In this document: one piece after another, positions 1-4,821 of the stretch
Position numbering within the stretch: the stretch's first letter is position 1
Layout of the letters: the number at the start of each line of letters is the position of its first letter
Source of the DNA: an uncultured Francisella sp.
GTDB taxonomy: Bacteria > Pseudomonadota > Gammaproteobacteria > Burkholderiales > Neisseriaceae
DNA length: 5,186 bases
NCBI GenBank assembly: GCA_943913655.1
Contig: CALTZA010000021.1
Coordinates: 1 to 5,186, forward strand
Direction of reading: 5' to 3'
Translations under genes and position numbers: made by a program
The notes under the pieces: model-generated
Told to the model about the DNA's origin: nothing
Database searches by the model: none
What the model saw: only the letters and a program-made list of their open reading frames with translations

Positions 1-466
1 GTTCTGGTGAGCGAAGGCTACGTACGTAAGCAGCTGTTTGACCAACTACTTCTTTTGAAATTCCGCTGATAACAATGTTTGTTGGGTTTGGAAGTTCAAA
101 AGTAATTCCTTCTGGAGCTTCAACTTCGTCTGGATGAGATTTACCAACAGCCAAAACAAGTTTAGATCCTTGAAGTTGTGCACGGTAACCAACCCCGCGC
201 ATTTCAAGTTCTTTCTTGAATCCTTCTGATACACCAACAACCATGTTGTTCAAAAGGGCACGAGTAGTTCCGTGGATAGTTTTCATTTCTTTTGAATCGT
301 TTGGACGGTGAAGAGTTACTTCAGTACCTTCCACACGGATTTCAATATCTTTTGAGAACTCACGAGTAAGTTCTCCTTTAGGTCCTTTTACAGTTACAAC
401 GTTGTCATTGTTAGTGATTTCAACACCAGCAGGCAACACGATAACTTTATTACCAATACGTGACAT
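1..466 (-). CDS. rplF: 50S ribosomal protein L6, 3' end outside window
   Basis: L6 binds 23S rRNA near the factor-binding (sarcin-ricin) region of the large subunit. Reading leftward from an ATG at 466-464 gives 155 codons plus one base without a stop. The protein starts MSRIGNKVIVLPAG, carries the first-domain GPKGEL motif at residues 28-33, and enters the second domain at GFKKELEMRGVGYRA (residues 82-96). The visible end, QTAAYVRSLRSPE, is the usual L6 approach to the C-terminus. The family is about 178 residues long in streptococci, so roughly 23 residues lie beyond position 1; this is an edge effect, not a broken gene. The start is supported by GGAG at 478-475, eight bases upstream of the ATG. 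Unlike most genes here it has a long structured leader (467-652) rather than a tight junction with its upstream neighbour rpsH. Confidence 0.97.
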   Translation of the reverse strand, partial: MSRIGNKVIVLPAGVEITNNDNVVTVKGPKGELTREFSKDIEIRVEGTEVTLHRPNDSKEMKTIHGTTRALLNNMVVGVSEGFKKELEMRGVGYRAQLQGSKLVLAVGKSHPDEVEAPEGITFELPNPTNIVISGISKEVVGQTAAYVRSLRSPE

Positions 467-652
467 GTTTATTTCTCCTGTTAAATTGTCAGGCCAGAAC
501 GGCCAGTTTTCACGGGGTTAAATCGATTTCTCGATTTGAAGGGGCATTTAGGTTTCAATTTCAAAGTGAATCTAGGCAGCGTCTCGCAGGCATAACTTTG
601 GGTTAGGCAAGAGACGATAACGACGAGTCACAAAGAAATTGGGAGCTAAATA
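467..652 (-). other. 186-base rpsH-rplF spacer with predicted RNA structure
   Basis: No credible gene lies in this gap. In the mRNA direction it contains, in order: CAATTTC (641-635) complementary to GAAATTG (562-556); GTGA (631-628) complementary to TCAC (569-566), separated from the first helix by a symmetric three-U internal loop; and CGTCTC (616-611) complementary to GAGACG (585-580), the three nested as one imperfect extended stem. The inner internal loop is large (about 11 by 10 bases), so the fold is uncertain. A GAAA-capped hairpin (537-520) and a short GGCC/GGCC hairpin (504-492) follow before the rplF ribosome binding site. The plus-strand word aggca occurs three times (574-578, 588-592, 605-609). 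The length and structure are unusual for this cluster. A leader-type regulatory or processing role is an inference. Confidence 0.6.
520..537 (-). promoter_or_regulatory. hairpin with GAAA tetraloop upstream of rplF
   Basis: On the mRNA strand AAATCGA (537-531) and TCGATTT (526-520) form a perfect 7-base-pair stem closed by GAAA, a GNRA-type tetraloop. It lies about 40 bases upstream of the rplF Shine-Dalgarno sequence. There is no U-tract after it (the next bases are AACCCC), so it is not an intrinsic terminator. The stem is AT-rich and only moderately stable. Its function is unknown; a protein- or tertiary-contact site, or an mRNA-stability element, are possibilities. Confidence 0.55.
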
Positions 653-1051
653 TTACCAAACGTAAGCGATAACTTCTCCACCAACATTCTTTTGGCGTGC
701 TTCTTTATCAGTAAGCAAACCTTCAGTAGTTGAAAGGATAGCAATTCCAAGTCCGTTAAGAACTTTTGGAAGGTCTTCACGTTTTTTGTAGACACGAAGT
801 CCTGGTTTAGAAACACGTTTCAAGTTAGTGATAACTTTTTCACCGTTTGGTCCGTATTTAAGGAATACACGGATGATACCTTGTTTGTCATCTTCGATGA
901 TTACAACGTTTTTTACAAAACCTTCGCGTTTAAGGATTTCAGCAATCCCTTTTTTGATGTTTGATGCAGGCACTTCAAGTACTTCGTGTTTCGCTTTGTT
1001 AGCGTTACGAATACGAGTTAGAAAGTCTGCGATTGGGTCAGTCATAACCAT
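653..1051 (-). CDS. rpsH: 30S ribosomal protein S8
   Basis: S8 is a primary binder of the 16S rRNA central domain and is needed for platform assembly. In E. coli it also represses the spc operon by binding its mRNA. The 132-residue product is full length for the family. It opens MVMTDPIADFLTRIRNAN, as typical of Firmicute S8, and the conserved C-terminal RNA-binding segment STTEG (residues 107-111) plus GGEVIAYVW ending is intact. Two ATG codons are possible, at 1051 and 1045. The first is preferred because GAGGAG (1066-1061) is nine bases upstream of it, against fifteen for the second. The gene sits between the two longest spacers of the window, 284 bases upstream and 186 downstream, which is odd for a cluster whose other gaps are mostly under 26 bases. 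Stop codon TAA. Confidence 0.98.
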   Translation of the reverse strand: MVMTDPIADFLTRIRNANKAKHEVLEVPASNIKKGIAEILKREGFVKNVVIIEDDKQGIIRVFLKYGPNGEKVITNLKRVSKPGLRVYKKREDLPKVLNGLGIAILSTTEGLLTDKEARQKNVGGEVIAYVW

Positions 1052-1079
1052 TTTGTTTTTCTCCTCTTACTAGTAGTTT

Positions 1080-1094
1080 GCAAGTTGCACTTGC
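1080..1094 (-). promoter_or_regulatory. hairpin next to the rpsH ribosome binding site
   Basis: On the mRNA strand GCAAGT and ACTTGC form a perfect 6-base-pair stem with a three-base GCA loop. The flanking ACTA (1097-1094, sharing one base boundary) and TAGT (1072-1069) could extend it across a bulge, which would bring the helix almost onto the Shine-Dalgarno GAGGAG at 1066-1061. Such placement could affect rpsH translation. This is inferred from position only. Confidence 0.45.
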
Positions 1095-1330
1095 TAGTTA
1101 ATACATGATACAAAGAGCGTAACAGCAAGAGCAAAAATAGGCAATTTGATGCAGGAGCGATGCTCCAAAGAAAATTGGTCTTTTTTGCCAAAGCTGTAGC
1201 TCGTGTTCAAATTGGCAAGCCCAACTGAACCCGGGCTAAACTCTGTGTGAAAAAGATAAACTTTCCTAGAAACTTCAGTTTCTTCGTCAAGTTTCCTATT
1301 TTCACTTGGAGTTTTGACGCCCTTGATATC
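1094..1330 (-). pseudogene. 78-codon open frame lacking a start; coding status doubtful
   Basis: Inside the rpsN-rpsH spacer one minus-strand frame stays open from just after an in-frame TAA (1333-1331) to TAG at 1096-1094. The reading starts DIKGVKTPSENRKLDEETEV, continues through SPGSVGLANLNTSYSFGKK, and ends in a hydrophobic run (LPIFALAVTLFVSCIN) resembling a short membrane segment. There is no ATG or GTG start in the frame, and the in-frame TTG codons have no Shine-Dalgarno sequence. I do not recognise the product. It may be the remnant of a small gene, a frame open by chance in a structured RNA, or a repeat-derived frame. An open run of this length in one frame is only mildly unlikely by chance. 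Confidence 0.2.
1142..1177 (-). promoter_or_regulatory. two-helix hairpin in the rpsN-rpsH spacer
   Basis: On the mRNA strand CAATTT (1177-1172) pairs with AAATTG (1147-1142). Across an internal loop GGAGC (1166-1162) pairs perfectly with GCTCC (1158-1154) around an ATC loop. The 5' arm carries the word CCAATTTTCTTTG (1178-1166), which recurs almost exactly in the next spacer at 642-631. The exposed GGAG-like 5' arm could imitate a Shine-Dalgarno sequence but is not followed by a suitable start codon. Function is unknown. Confidence 0.45.
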
Positions 1331-1335
1331 TTAAA

Positions 1336-1521
1336 TTACCAAGATGCTTTTGTTACACCAGGGATTTGTCCTTTGTAAGCTAATTCACGGAAGCAAACAC
1401 GGCAAAGTTTAAATTTGCGGTAAACTGAATGTGGACGACCACATTTTTCACAACGAGTATAAGCTTGAGTAGAGAACTTCGCTGGACGTTTGTTCTTAGC
1501 AATCATTGATTTTTTAGCCAT
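1336..1521 (-). CDS. rpsN: 30S ribosomal protein S14, zinc-binding (C+) type
   Basis: S14 binds the 3' domain of 16S rRNA in the head of the small subunit and is a late-assembling protein. At 61 residues this is the short form, with an intact zinc ribbon: C24-x2-C27 and C40-x2-C43. The start [12 protein letters not shown] and the end [11 protein letters not shown] match the usual Firmicute form. The longer zinc-free paralogue found elsewhere in many Firmicute genomes and induced by zinc starvation lacks these cysteines, so this copy is the zinc-dependent one (called rpsN or rpsZ depending on the annotator). The start is supported by a strong AGGAGG at 1535-1530, eight bases upstream. The gap from rplE is only 17 bases. 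Downstream, unlike in a typical spc operon, a 284-base spacer precedes rpsH. Stop codon TAA. Confidence 0.98.
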
Positions 1522-1538
1522 TAGATTTACCTCCTATA

Positions 1539-2081
1539 TTATTTTGCAAAAGGCATTCCAAGGCCTGTAAGCAATGCACGTGACTCTTCGTCAGTGTTAG
1601 CAGTTGTTACGATAACGATGTCAAGACCACGAGTTTTGTCAACGTCATCGAAGTTGATTTCTGGGAAGATCAATTGTTCTTTCACACCAAGTGTGTAGTT
1701 TCCGCGTCCGTCAAATGATTTTGTTGGAACACCGTGGAAGTCACGTACACGTGGAAGTGAAACTGAAACCAATTTATCCAAGAATTCGTACATACGTTCA
1801 CCACGAAGGGTAACTTTTGCACCGATCGCAACACCTTCACGAAGACGGAAGCCGGCGATTGATTTTTTAGCTTTAGTGATAAGTGGTTTTTGACCTGAGA
1901 TAAGTGCCAATTCTTCAGCAGCTTTTTCAAGGCTTTTAGCGTTTGATACAGCTTCACCAACACCCATGTTCAAAACGATCTTATCTACTTTAGGCACAGC
2001 CATCACTGATGAGTAGTTGAATTGTTCTGTCAAAGCAGGAACTACTTCATTAAGATATTTTTCTTTTAAACGATTTGCCAT
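1539..2081 (-). CDS. rplE: 50S ribosomal protein L5
   Basis: L5 binds 5S rRNA, helps form the central protuberance, and contacts P-site tRNA and the small-subunit head. The 180-residue product is full length for bacterial L5. It starts MANRLKEKYLNEVVPALTEQ and shows the family core KIVLNMGVGEA (residues 34-44), the tRNA-contacting loop region KPLITKAKKSIAGFRLREG (65-83), the RVRDFHG segment (111-117) and the GLGMPF C-terminus (173-178). The start is supported by AAAGGAG (2095-2089), seven bases before the ATG. It lies 23 bases after rplX. In E. coli the S8 repressor site of the spc operon overlaps the rplE start; I see no obvious hairpin imitating it here, so any S8 control would have to act elsewhere. 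Stop codon TAA. Confidence 0.98.
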   Translation of the reverse strand: MANRLKEKYLNEVVPALTEQFNYSSVMAVPKVDKIVLNMGVGEAVSNAKSLEKAAEELALISGQKPLITKAKKSIAGFRLREGVAIGAKVTLRGERMYEFLDKLVSVSLPRVRDFHGVPTKSFDGRGNYTLGVKEQLIFPEINFDDVDKTRGLDIVIVTTANTDEESRALLTGLGMPFAK

Positions 2082-2104
2082 TATACTTCTCCTTTCCTTC
2101 GTGA

Positions 2105-2410
2105 TTAATCAAGCACTTCGCCTGATTTTTTGTTGTAGCGAACTTTTTTACCGTCTACAAATTTGTAACCAACACGACCAGCTACACCATTTTTGTCCAA
2201 TACTTGAACGTTTGATACGTGGATAGCTGCTTCTTTCTCGATGATACCACCTTGAGGAAGCTCGTTAGTTGGACGTTGGTGTTTCTTAACGATGTTAACA
2301 CCTTCAACGATAACTTTGTTTACTTTTGGAAGGGCAGTAAGGACAACAGCTTCTGTTCCCTTATCTTTACCAGCGATTACGCGAACTTTGTCGCCTTTTT
2401 TTACAAACAT
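2105..2410 (-). CDS. rplX: 50S ribosomal protein L24
   Basis: L24 is an assembly initiator that binds the 5' end of 23S rRNA and later sits beside the exit tunnel. The product has 101 residues, the normal length. A KOW domain occupies about residues 4-30, with [20 protein letters not shown] visible, followed by the [10 protein letters not shown] segment (39-48). The [18 protein letters not shown] stretch near the C-terminus is also typical. The ribosome binding site AAGGAG (2423-2418) lies seven bases before the ATG. Its leader is the 77-base rplN-rplX gap, much longer than neighbouring gaps and holding two hairpins, so translation or mRNA processing may be set separately at this point. In E. 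coli the spc operon promoter lies just upstream of rplN rather than rplX. Stop codon TAA. Confidence 0.98.
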
Positions 2411-2430
2411 TAGGTTTCTCCTTGATTTTT

Positions 2431-2467
2431 CTTACGCCCATAAGGGCACCCTAGCTTGAAGCTAGGG
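2431..2467 (-). promoter_or_regulatory. tandem hairpins in the rplN-rplX gap
   Basis: In mRNA order, CCCTAGC (2467-2461) pairs with GCTAGGG (2455-2449) around a five-base loop; the inverted repeat is perfect for nine bases on either side of position 2458. Right after it, GCCC (2447-2444) can pair with GGGC (2439-2436) around UUAU, or CTTA (2444-2441) with TAAG (2434-2431). The second helix ends close to the rplX ribosome binding site at 2423-2418. No U-tract follows either stem, so an intrinsic terminator is unlikely. Possible roles are partial attenuation, an RNase processing or stability site, or a ribosomal-protein binding site. The pairing is seen; the role is inferred. Confidence 0.6.
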
Positions 2468-2487
2468 GACTAGTTTGTTTCTAAAAA

Positions 2488-2856
2488 TTAAAGTACTTCT
2501 GGAGCAAGTGACACGATCTTCATGAAGCCACCTTCACGCAATTCACGTGCAACTGGGCCAAAGATACGTGTTCCGCGAGGAGTTTTGTCTTCACGGATGA
2601 TAACTGCTGCGTTTTCGTCAAATTTGATGTATGAACCATCAGCACGACGAGCACCTGATTTAGTACGAACGATAACAGCTTTTACAACGTCACCTTTTTT
2701 AACCGCACCACCAGGAGTAGCTTGTTTTACAGATGCCACGATAACATCACCGATGTTTGCAAATTTACGTCCTGAACCACCAAGAACTTTGATAGTCAAG
2801 ATTTCGCGAGCACCGCTGTTGTCTGCGACTTTCAAACGAGTTTCTGTTTGAATCAT
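2488..2856 (-). CDS. rplN: 50S ribosomal protein L14
   Basis: L14 binds 23S rRNA at the subunit interface, forms an intersubunit bridge with 16S rRNA, and is the docking site of the silencing factor RsfS. The product is 122 residues, the standard bacterial length. The start MIQTETRLKVADNSGAREI is diagnostic, as are the basic RTKSGARRADGSYIKFDENA stretch (residues 64-83) and the GTRIFGPVARELR block (95-107). The ribosome binding site GGAG (2869-2866) is nine bases before the ATG, and the gap after rpsQ is 25 bases. In E. coli the spc operon begins at this gene; here there is no sign of a promoter between rpsQ and rplN, so it is probably read through from the S10 part of the cluster. Stop codon TAA. 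Confidence 0.98.
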   Translation of the reverse strand: MIQTETRLKVADNSGAREILTIKVLGGSGRKFANIGDVIVASVKQATPGGAVKKGDVVKAVIVRTKSGARRADGSYIKFDENAAVIIREDKTPRGTRIFGPVARELREGGFMKIVSLAPEVL

Positions 2857-2881
2857 TTCAGTTTTCTCCTTTCAGGTTTGA

Positions 2882-3142
2882 TTAGATGATGACCGCTTCT
2901 TCAACAACTTCTACAAGACGGAAACGTTTTGTAGCTGAAAGCGGACGAGTTTCCATGATACGTACGATATCGCCTTCTTTGGCAACATTGTTTTCATCAT
3001 GAGCTTTGTATTTTTTAGAGTAGTTAATACGTTTACCATAGACTGGGTGGTTACGTTTTGTTTCAACTACAACTGTGATTGTCTTGTCCATTTTGTCAGA
3101 TACAACACGTCCAACAAGAACTTTACGATTATTGCGTTCCAT
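2882..3142 (-). CDS. rpsQ: 30S ribosomal protein S17
   Basis: S17 is an OB-fold protein that binds the 5' domain of 16S rRNA early in small-subunit assembly. The 86-residue product has the usual length. Features seen are the [17 protein letters not shown] strand pair (residues 11-27), the HPVYGKR segment (32-38) and the family signature around [18 protein letters not shown] (57-74) followed by LVEVV. The start follows AAGGAG (3156-3151) by eight bases. It sits between rpmC (24-base gap) and rplN (25-base gap), the conserved order in bacteria. Stop codon TAA. Confidence 0.98.
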
Positions 3143-3166
3143 TGAAATTTCTCCTTCCCTAGTCTA

Positions 3167-3373
3167 TTATTTCGCTTCAGATTGAACTGTTTTGATACGA
3201 GCGATTTGTTTTTTAACTTCTTTCAAGCGAGCTGTTTGTTCCAATTGACCAGTAGCAGCTTGGAAACGAAGTTCAAACAATTCTTTTTTCAATTCGTTTT
3301 CGCGCTTCGCGAGTTCTTCTTGAGAAAGACCACGAAGTTCTTTAACAAATTCTTTTACTTCATTAAGTTTCAT
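3167..3373 (-). CDS. rpmC: 50S ribosomal protein L29
   Basis: L29 is a small two-helix protein at the peptide exit tunnel, next to L23, where nascent-chain factors dock. The 68-residue product is almost entirely charged helix: [20 protein letters not shown] opens the first helix, [20 protein letters not shown] (residues 33-52) holds the family signature at the turn, and a second helix runs to the end. Its ribosome binding site GGAG (3382-3379) begins immediately after the rplP stop codon, giving TAAGGAG with a short five-base spacing to ATG. The gap from rplP is nine bases, so coupling of rpmC translation to rplP is likely. Stop codon TAA. Confidence 0.98.
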
Positions 3374-3378
3374 GCCTT

Positions 3379-3385
3379 CTCCTTA
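3379..3385 (-). promoter_or_regulatory. rplP stop fused to rpmC ribosome binding site
   Basis: The rplP TAA (3385-3383) runs directly into GGAG (3382-3379), forming TAAGGAG. A ribosome terminating on rplP covers the rpmC initiation region, which favours re-initiation or coupled initiation and helps keep L16 and L29 in equal amounts. The spacing to the rpmC ATG is only five bases. The same fusion occurs at rpsS-rplV and rplV-rpsC. Confidence 0.7.
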
Positions 3386-3796
3386 TTCTGCTTCACGTTT
3401 TACGAATTTACATTTAACTGGCAATTTGTGGCTAGCAAGACGAAGCGCTTCACGTGCAATCTCTTCAGATACACCAGCGATTTCGAACATCACTTTACCA
3501 CGTTTAACTGGTGCTACCCAACCTTCAGGTGCCCCTTTACCAGATCCCATACGCACACCGATAGCTTTAGCAGTGTATGATTTGTGTGGGAAGATTTTAA
3601 TCCAAACTTTACCACCACGTTTCATGTAACGAGTCATGGCGATACGAGCAGCTTCGATTTGGCGGTTAGTGATCCAGTGGCTAGTTGTAGCTTGAAGACC
3701 GTATTCACCGAATGCTACTTCTTTTCCACCTTTTGCTTCACCGCGCATTTTTCCACGGAATTCACGACGGTGTTTAACACGTTTAGGTACTAACAT
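3383..3796 (-). CDS. rplP: 50S ribosomal protein L16
   Basis: L16 lies at the base of the central protuberance and helps position the A-site tRNA near the peptidyl transferase centre; it joins late in assembly. The 137-residue product is normal length. Seen are MLVPKRVKHRREFRGKMRG at the start, the ATTSHWITNRQIEAARIAMTR core (residues 36-56), and the glycine-rich GSGKG loop (84-88) that reaches toward the tRNA. Residues R51, I52 and R56, where evernimicin-resistance changes are known, have the common wild-type identities. Only three bases separate it from the rpsC stop, so its ribosome binding site AAAGGAGG (3814-3807) lies inside the end of rpsC, ten bases from the ATG. Stop codon TAA. Confidence 0.98.
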   Translation of the reverse strand: MLVPKRVKHRREFRGKMRGEAKGGKEVAFGEYGLQATTSHWITNRQIEAARIAMTRYMKRGGKVWIKIFPHKSYTAKAIGVRMGSGKGAPEGWVAPVKRGKVMFEIAGVSEEIAREALRLASHKLPVKCKFVKREAE

Positions 3797-3799
3797 TGG

Positions 3800-4453
3800 T
3801 TATTTACCTCCTTTAGTGTTTTTGCGAGCTGGAAGAACTTCACCACGGTAGATCCATACTTTAACACCAAGTTTACCGTATGTAGTATCTGCTTCTTCCC
3901 AAGCGTAATCGATATCTGCACGAAGTGTGTGAAGTGGAACAGTTCCTTCAGAGTATCCTTCAGCACGGGCGATATCTGCACCGTTCAAACGACCTGATAC
4001 TTGAGTTTTGATTCCTTTAGCTCCAGCACGCATTGCACGTTGGATTGCTTGTTTTTGTGCACGACGGAAAGCAACACGTTGCTCCAATTGACGAGCAATA
4101 CCTTCACCTACAAGGTGAGCATCCAAATCAGGTTGTTTGATTTCGATGATGTTGATGTGTACTTGTTTTCCAGTCAATTTGTTAAGTTTTGCACGGAGTG
4201 CATCAACGTTAGCACCACCTTTACCGATAACCATACCTGGTTTAGCAGTGTGAAGTGAAACGTTAACTTTGTTTACTGCGCGTTCGATTTCGATAGTTGA
4301 AACTGCTGCGTCAGCAAGTTCTTTTTGAACGAATTTACGGATTGCAAGATCTTCATGAAGGTAATCCGCGTATTCTTTTTCAGCATACCATTTGGCATCC
4401 CAATCACGGATGATGCCGACACGCATACCAATTGGATGTACTTTTTGACCCAC
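3800..4453 (-). CDS. rpsC: 30S ribosomal protein S3, GTG start
   Basis: S3 sits in the head of the small subunit at the mRNA entry channel; together with S4 and S5 it helps thread and unwind mRNA. The 217-residue product is typical for streptococci. A KH type-2 domain with the GKGG loop is at residues 77-80, and the basic patch [19 protein letters not shown] (129-147), which includes the helicase-linked arginines R131 and R132, is intact. The C-terminal domain contains [19 protein letters not shown] (170-188). The first codon is GTG (4453-4451), the only non-ATG start in the window, chosen because the protein begins with the invariant GQKVHPIG and GGAGG (4465-4461) lies seven bases upstream. 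The last codons, encoding KGGK, contain the rplP ribosome binding site. Stop codon TAA. Confidence 0.98.
3807..3814 (-). promoter_or_regulatory. rplP ribosome binding site inside rpsC
   Basis: AAAGGAGG on the mRNA strand is also the codons for K-G-G near the S3 C-terminus (KGGK-stop). It is ten bases upstream of the rplP ATG and the rpsC stop lies between them. The same bases therefore serve as S3 coding sequence and as the L16 translation signal. Ribosomes translating rpsC must pass over it, so rplP translation is probably coupled to rpsC. Confidence 0.7.
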
Positions 4454-4460
4454 GATTTTA

Positions 4461-4468
4461 CCTCCTTA
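4461..4468 (-). promoter_or_regulatory. rplV stop fused to strong rpsC ribosome binding site
   Basis: TAA of rplV (4468-4466) is followed at once by GGAGG (4465-4461), and the rpsC GTG lies seven bases further on. The near-consensus Shine-Dalgarno sequence with ideal spacing probably offsets the weaker GTG start, and it decides the start of rpsC, since no in-frame ATG exists at the conserved N-terminus. Confidence 0.75.
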
Positions 4469-4810
4469 TTTTTCTGCAACAGCTACAGTGATGTGAGCTG
4501 TACGTTTGTTGATTGGTGAAGCTGAACCTTTCGCACGTGGACGGAAACGTTTCATAGTTGGTCCTTCGTTTGCGAATGCTTCAGATACTACCAAGTTAGC
4601 TTTATCCAAACCAAAGTTGTTTTCAGCGTTAGCTACAGCTGAGTTCAAAACTTTCAAGATGATTTCAGCAGCTTTGTTTGGTGTGAATGTCAAGATTGCA
4701 ATAGCATCGGCTACGCTTTTACCACGGATGTTGTCAAGAACAAGACGTGATTTACGAGGTGAAACACGTACTGTACGAGCCATTGCTTTAGCTGAAGTAA
4801 TTTCTGCCAT
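4466..4810 (-). CDS. rplV: 50S ribosomal protein L22
   Basis: L22 contacts all 23S rRNA domains and extends a beta hairpin into the wall of the peptide exit tunnel. The 114-residue product is full length. Seen are the N-terminal RTVRVSPRKSRLVLDNIRGK block (residues 12-31), the central helix region PNKAAEIILKVLNSAVANAE (44-63) and the hairpin with KRFRPRAKGSASPINKRTAH (87-106). Positions where macrolide-resistance changes occur in pneumococcal L22 (for example G83, P91, A93, K94, G95, P99) carry the susceptible-type residues, with no insertion or deletion in the loop. Its ribosome binding site GGAG (4821-4818) directly follows the rpsS stop; the gap is 11 bases. Stop codon TAA. Confidence 0.98.
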   Translation of the reverse strand: MAEITSAKAMARTVRVSPRKSRLVLDNIRGKSVADAIAILTFTPNKAAEIILKVLNSAVANAENNFGLDKANLVVSEAFANEGPTMKRFRPRAKGSASPINKRTAHITVAVAEK

Positions 4811-4821
4811 TTATGTTCTCC

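Larger units (their letters stand above)
1052..1335 (-). other. 284-base rpsN-rpsH spacer, highly structured
   Basis: This is the longest gap without an assigned gene. In mRNA order I see five inverted repeats: AGAAAC/GTTTCT with a UGAA loop (1283-1268); AGCCC/GGGCT (1237-1218); GCCAA/TTGGC enclosing a 20-base loop (1216-1187); CAATTT/AAATTG (1177-1142) enclosing GGAGC/GCTCC (1166-1154); and GCAAGT/ACTTGC with a GCA triloop (1094-1080), which ends 14 bases before the rpsH ribosome binding site. None is followed by a U-tract in the right place for a terminator. The region also contains a 78-codon open frame without a normal start, listed separately. Nothing marks it as an insertion sequence: I see no terminal repeats or target duplication. 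It may be a conserved leader RNA, a decayed gene or a dispersed intergenic repeat; the sequence alone does not decide. Confidence 0.6.

Noticed and set aside
46..240. Minus-strand open frame overlapping rplF
   Set aside because: It is an out-of-frame reading of rplF; the L6 frame is unmistakable by family motifs.
1187..1216. Terminator made of GCCAA/TTGGC in the rpsN-rpsH spacer
   Set aside because: The stem is only five pairs around a 20-base loop and is followed on the mRNA strand by a run of A, not U.
1052..1335. Insertion sequence or transposon remnant in the rpsN-rpsH spacer
   Set aside because: No terminal inverted repeats, target duplication or transposase-like peptide could be seen; a dispersed intergenic repeat cannot be excluded without a genome search.
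2436..2467. Intrinsic terminator in the rplN-rplX gap
   Set aside because: The stems are convincing but no run of U follows either one, and essential genes continue downstream at close spacing.
2522..2851. 109-codon plus-strand open frame opposite rplN
   Set aside because: It is the antisense shadow of a highly conserved gene with biased codons, has no ribosome binding site and no recognisable family.
3182..3580. 132-codon plus-strand open frame opposite rpmC and rplP
   Set aside because: Phenylalanine-rich translation typical of the antisense of lysine- and glutamate-rich ribosomal proteins; not a real gene.
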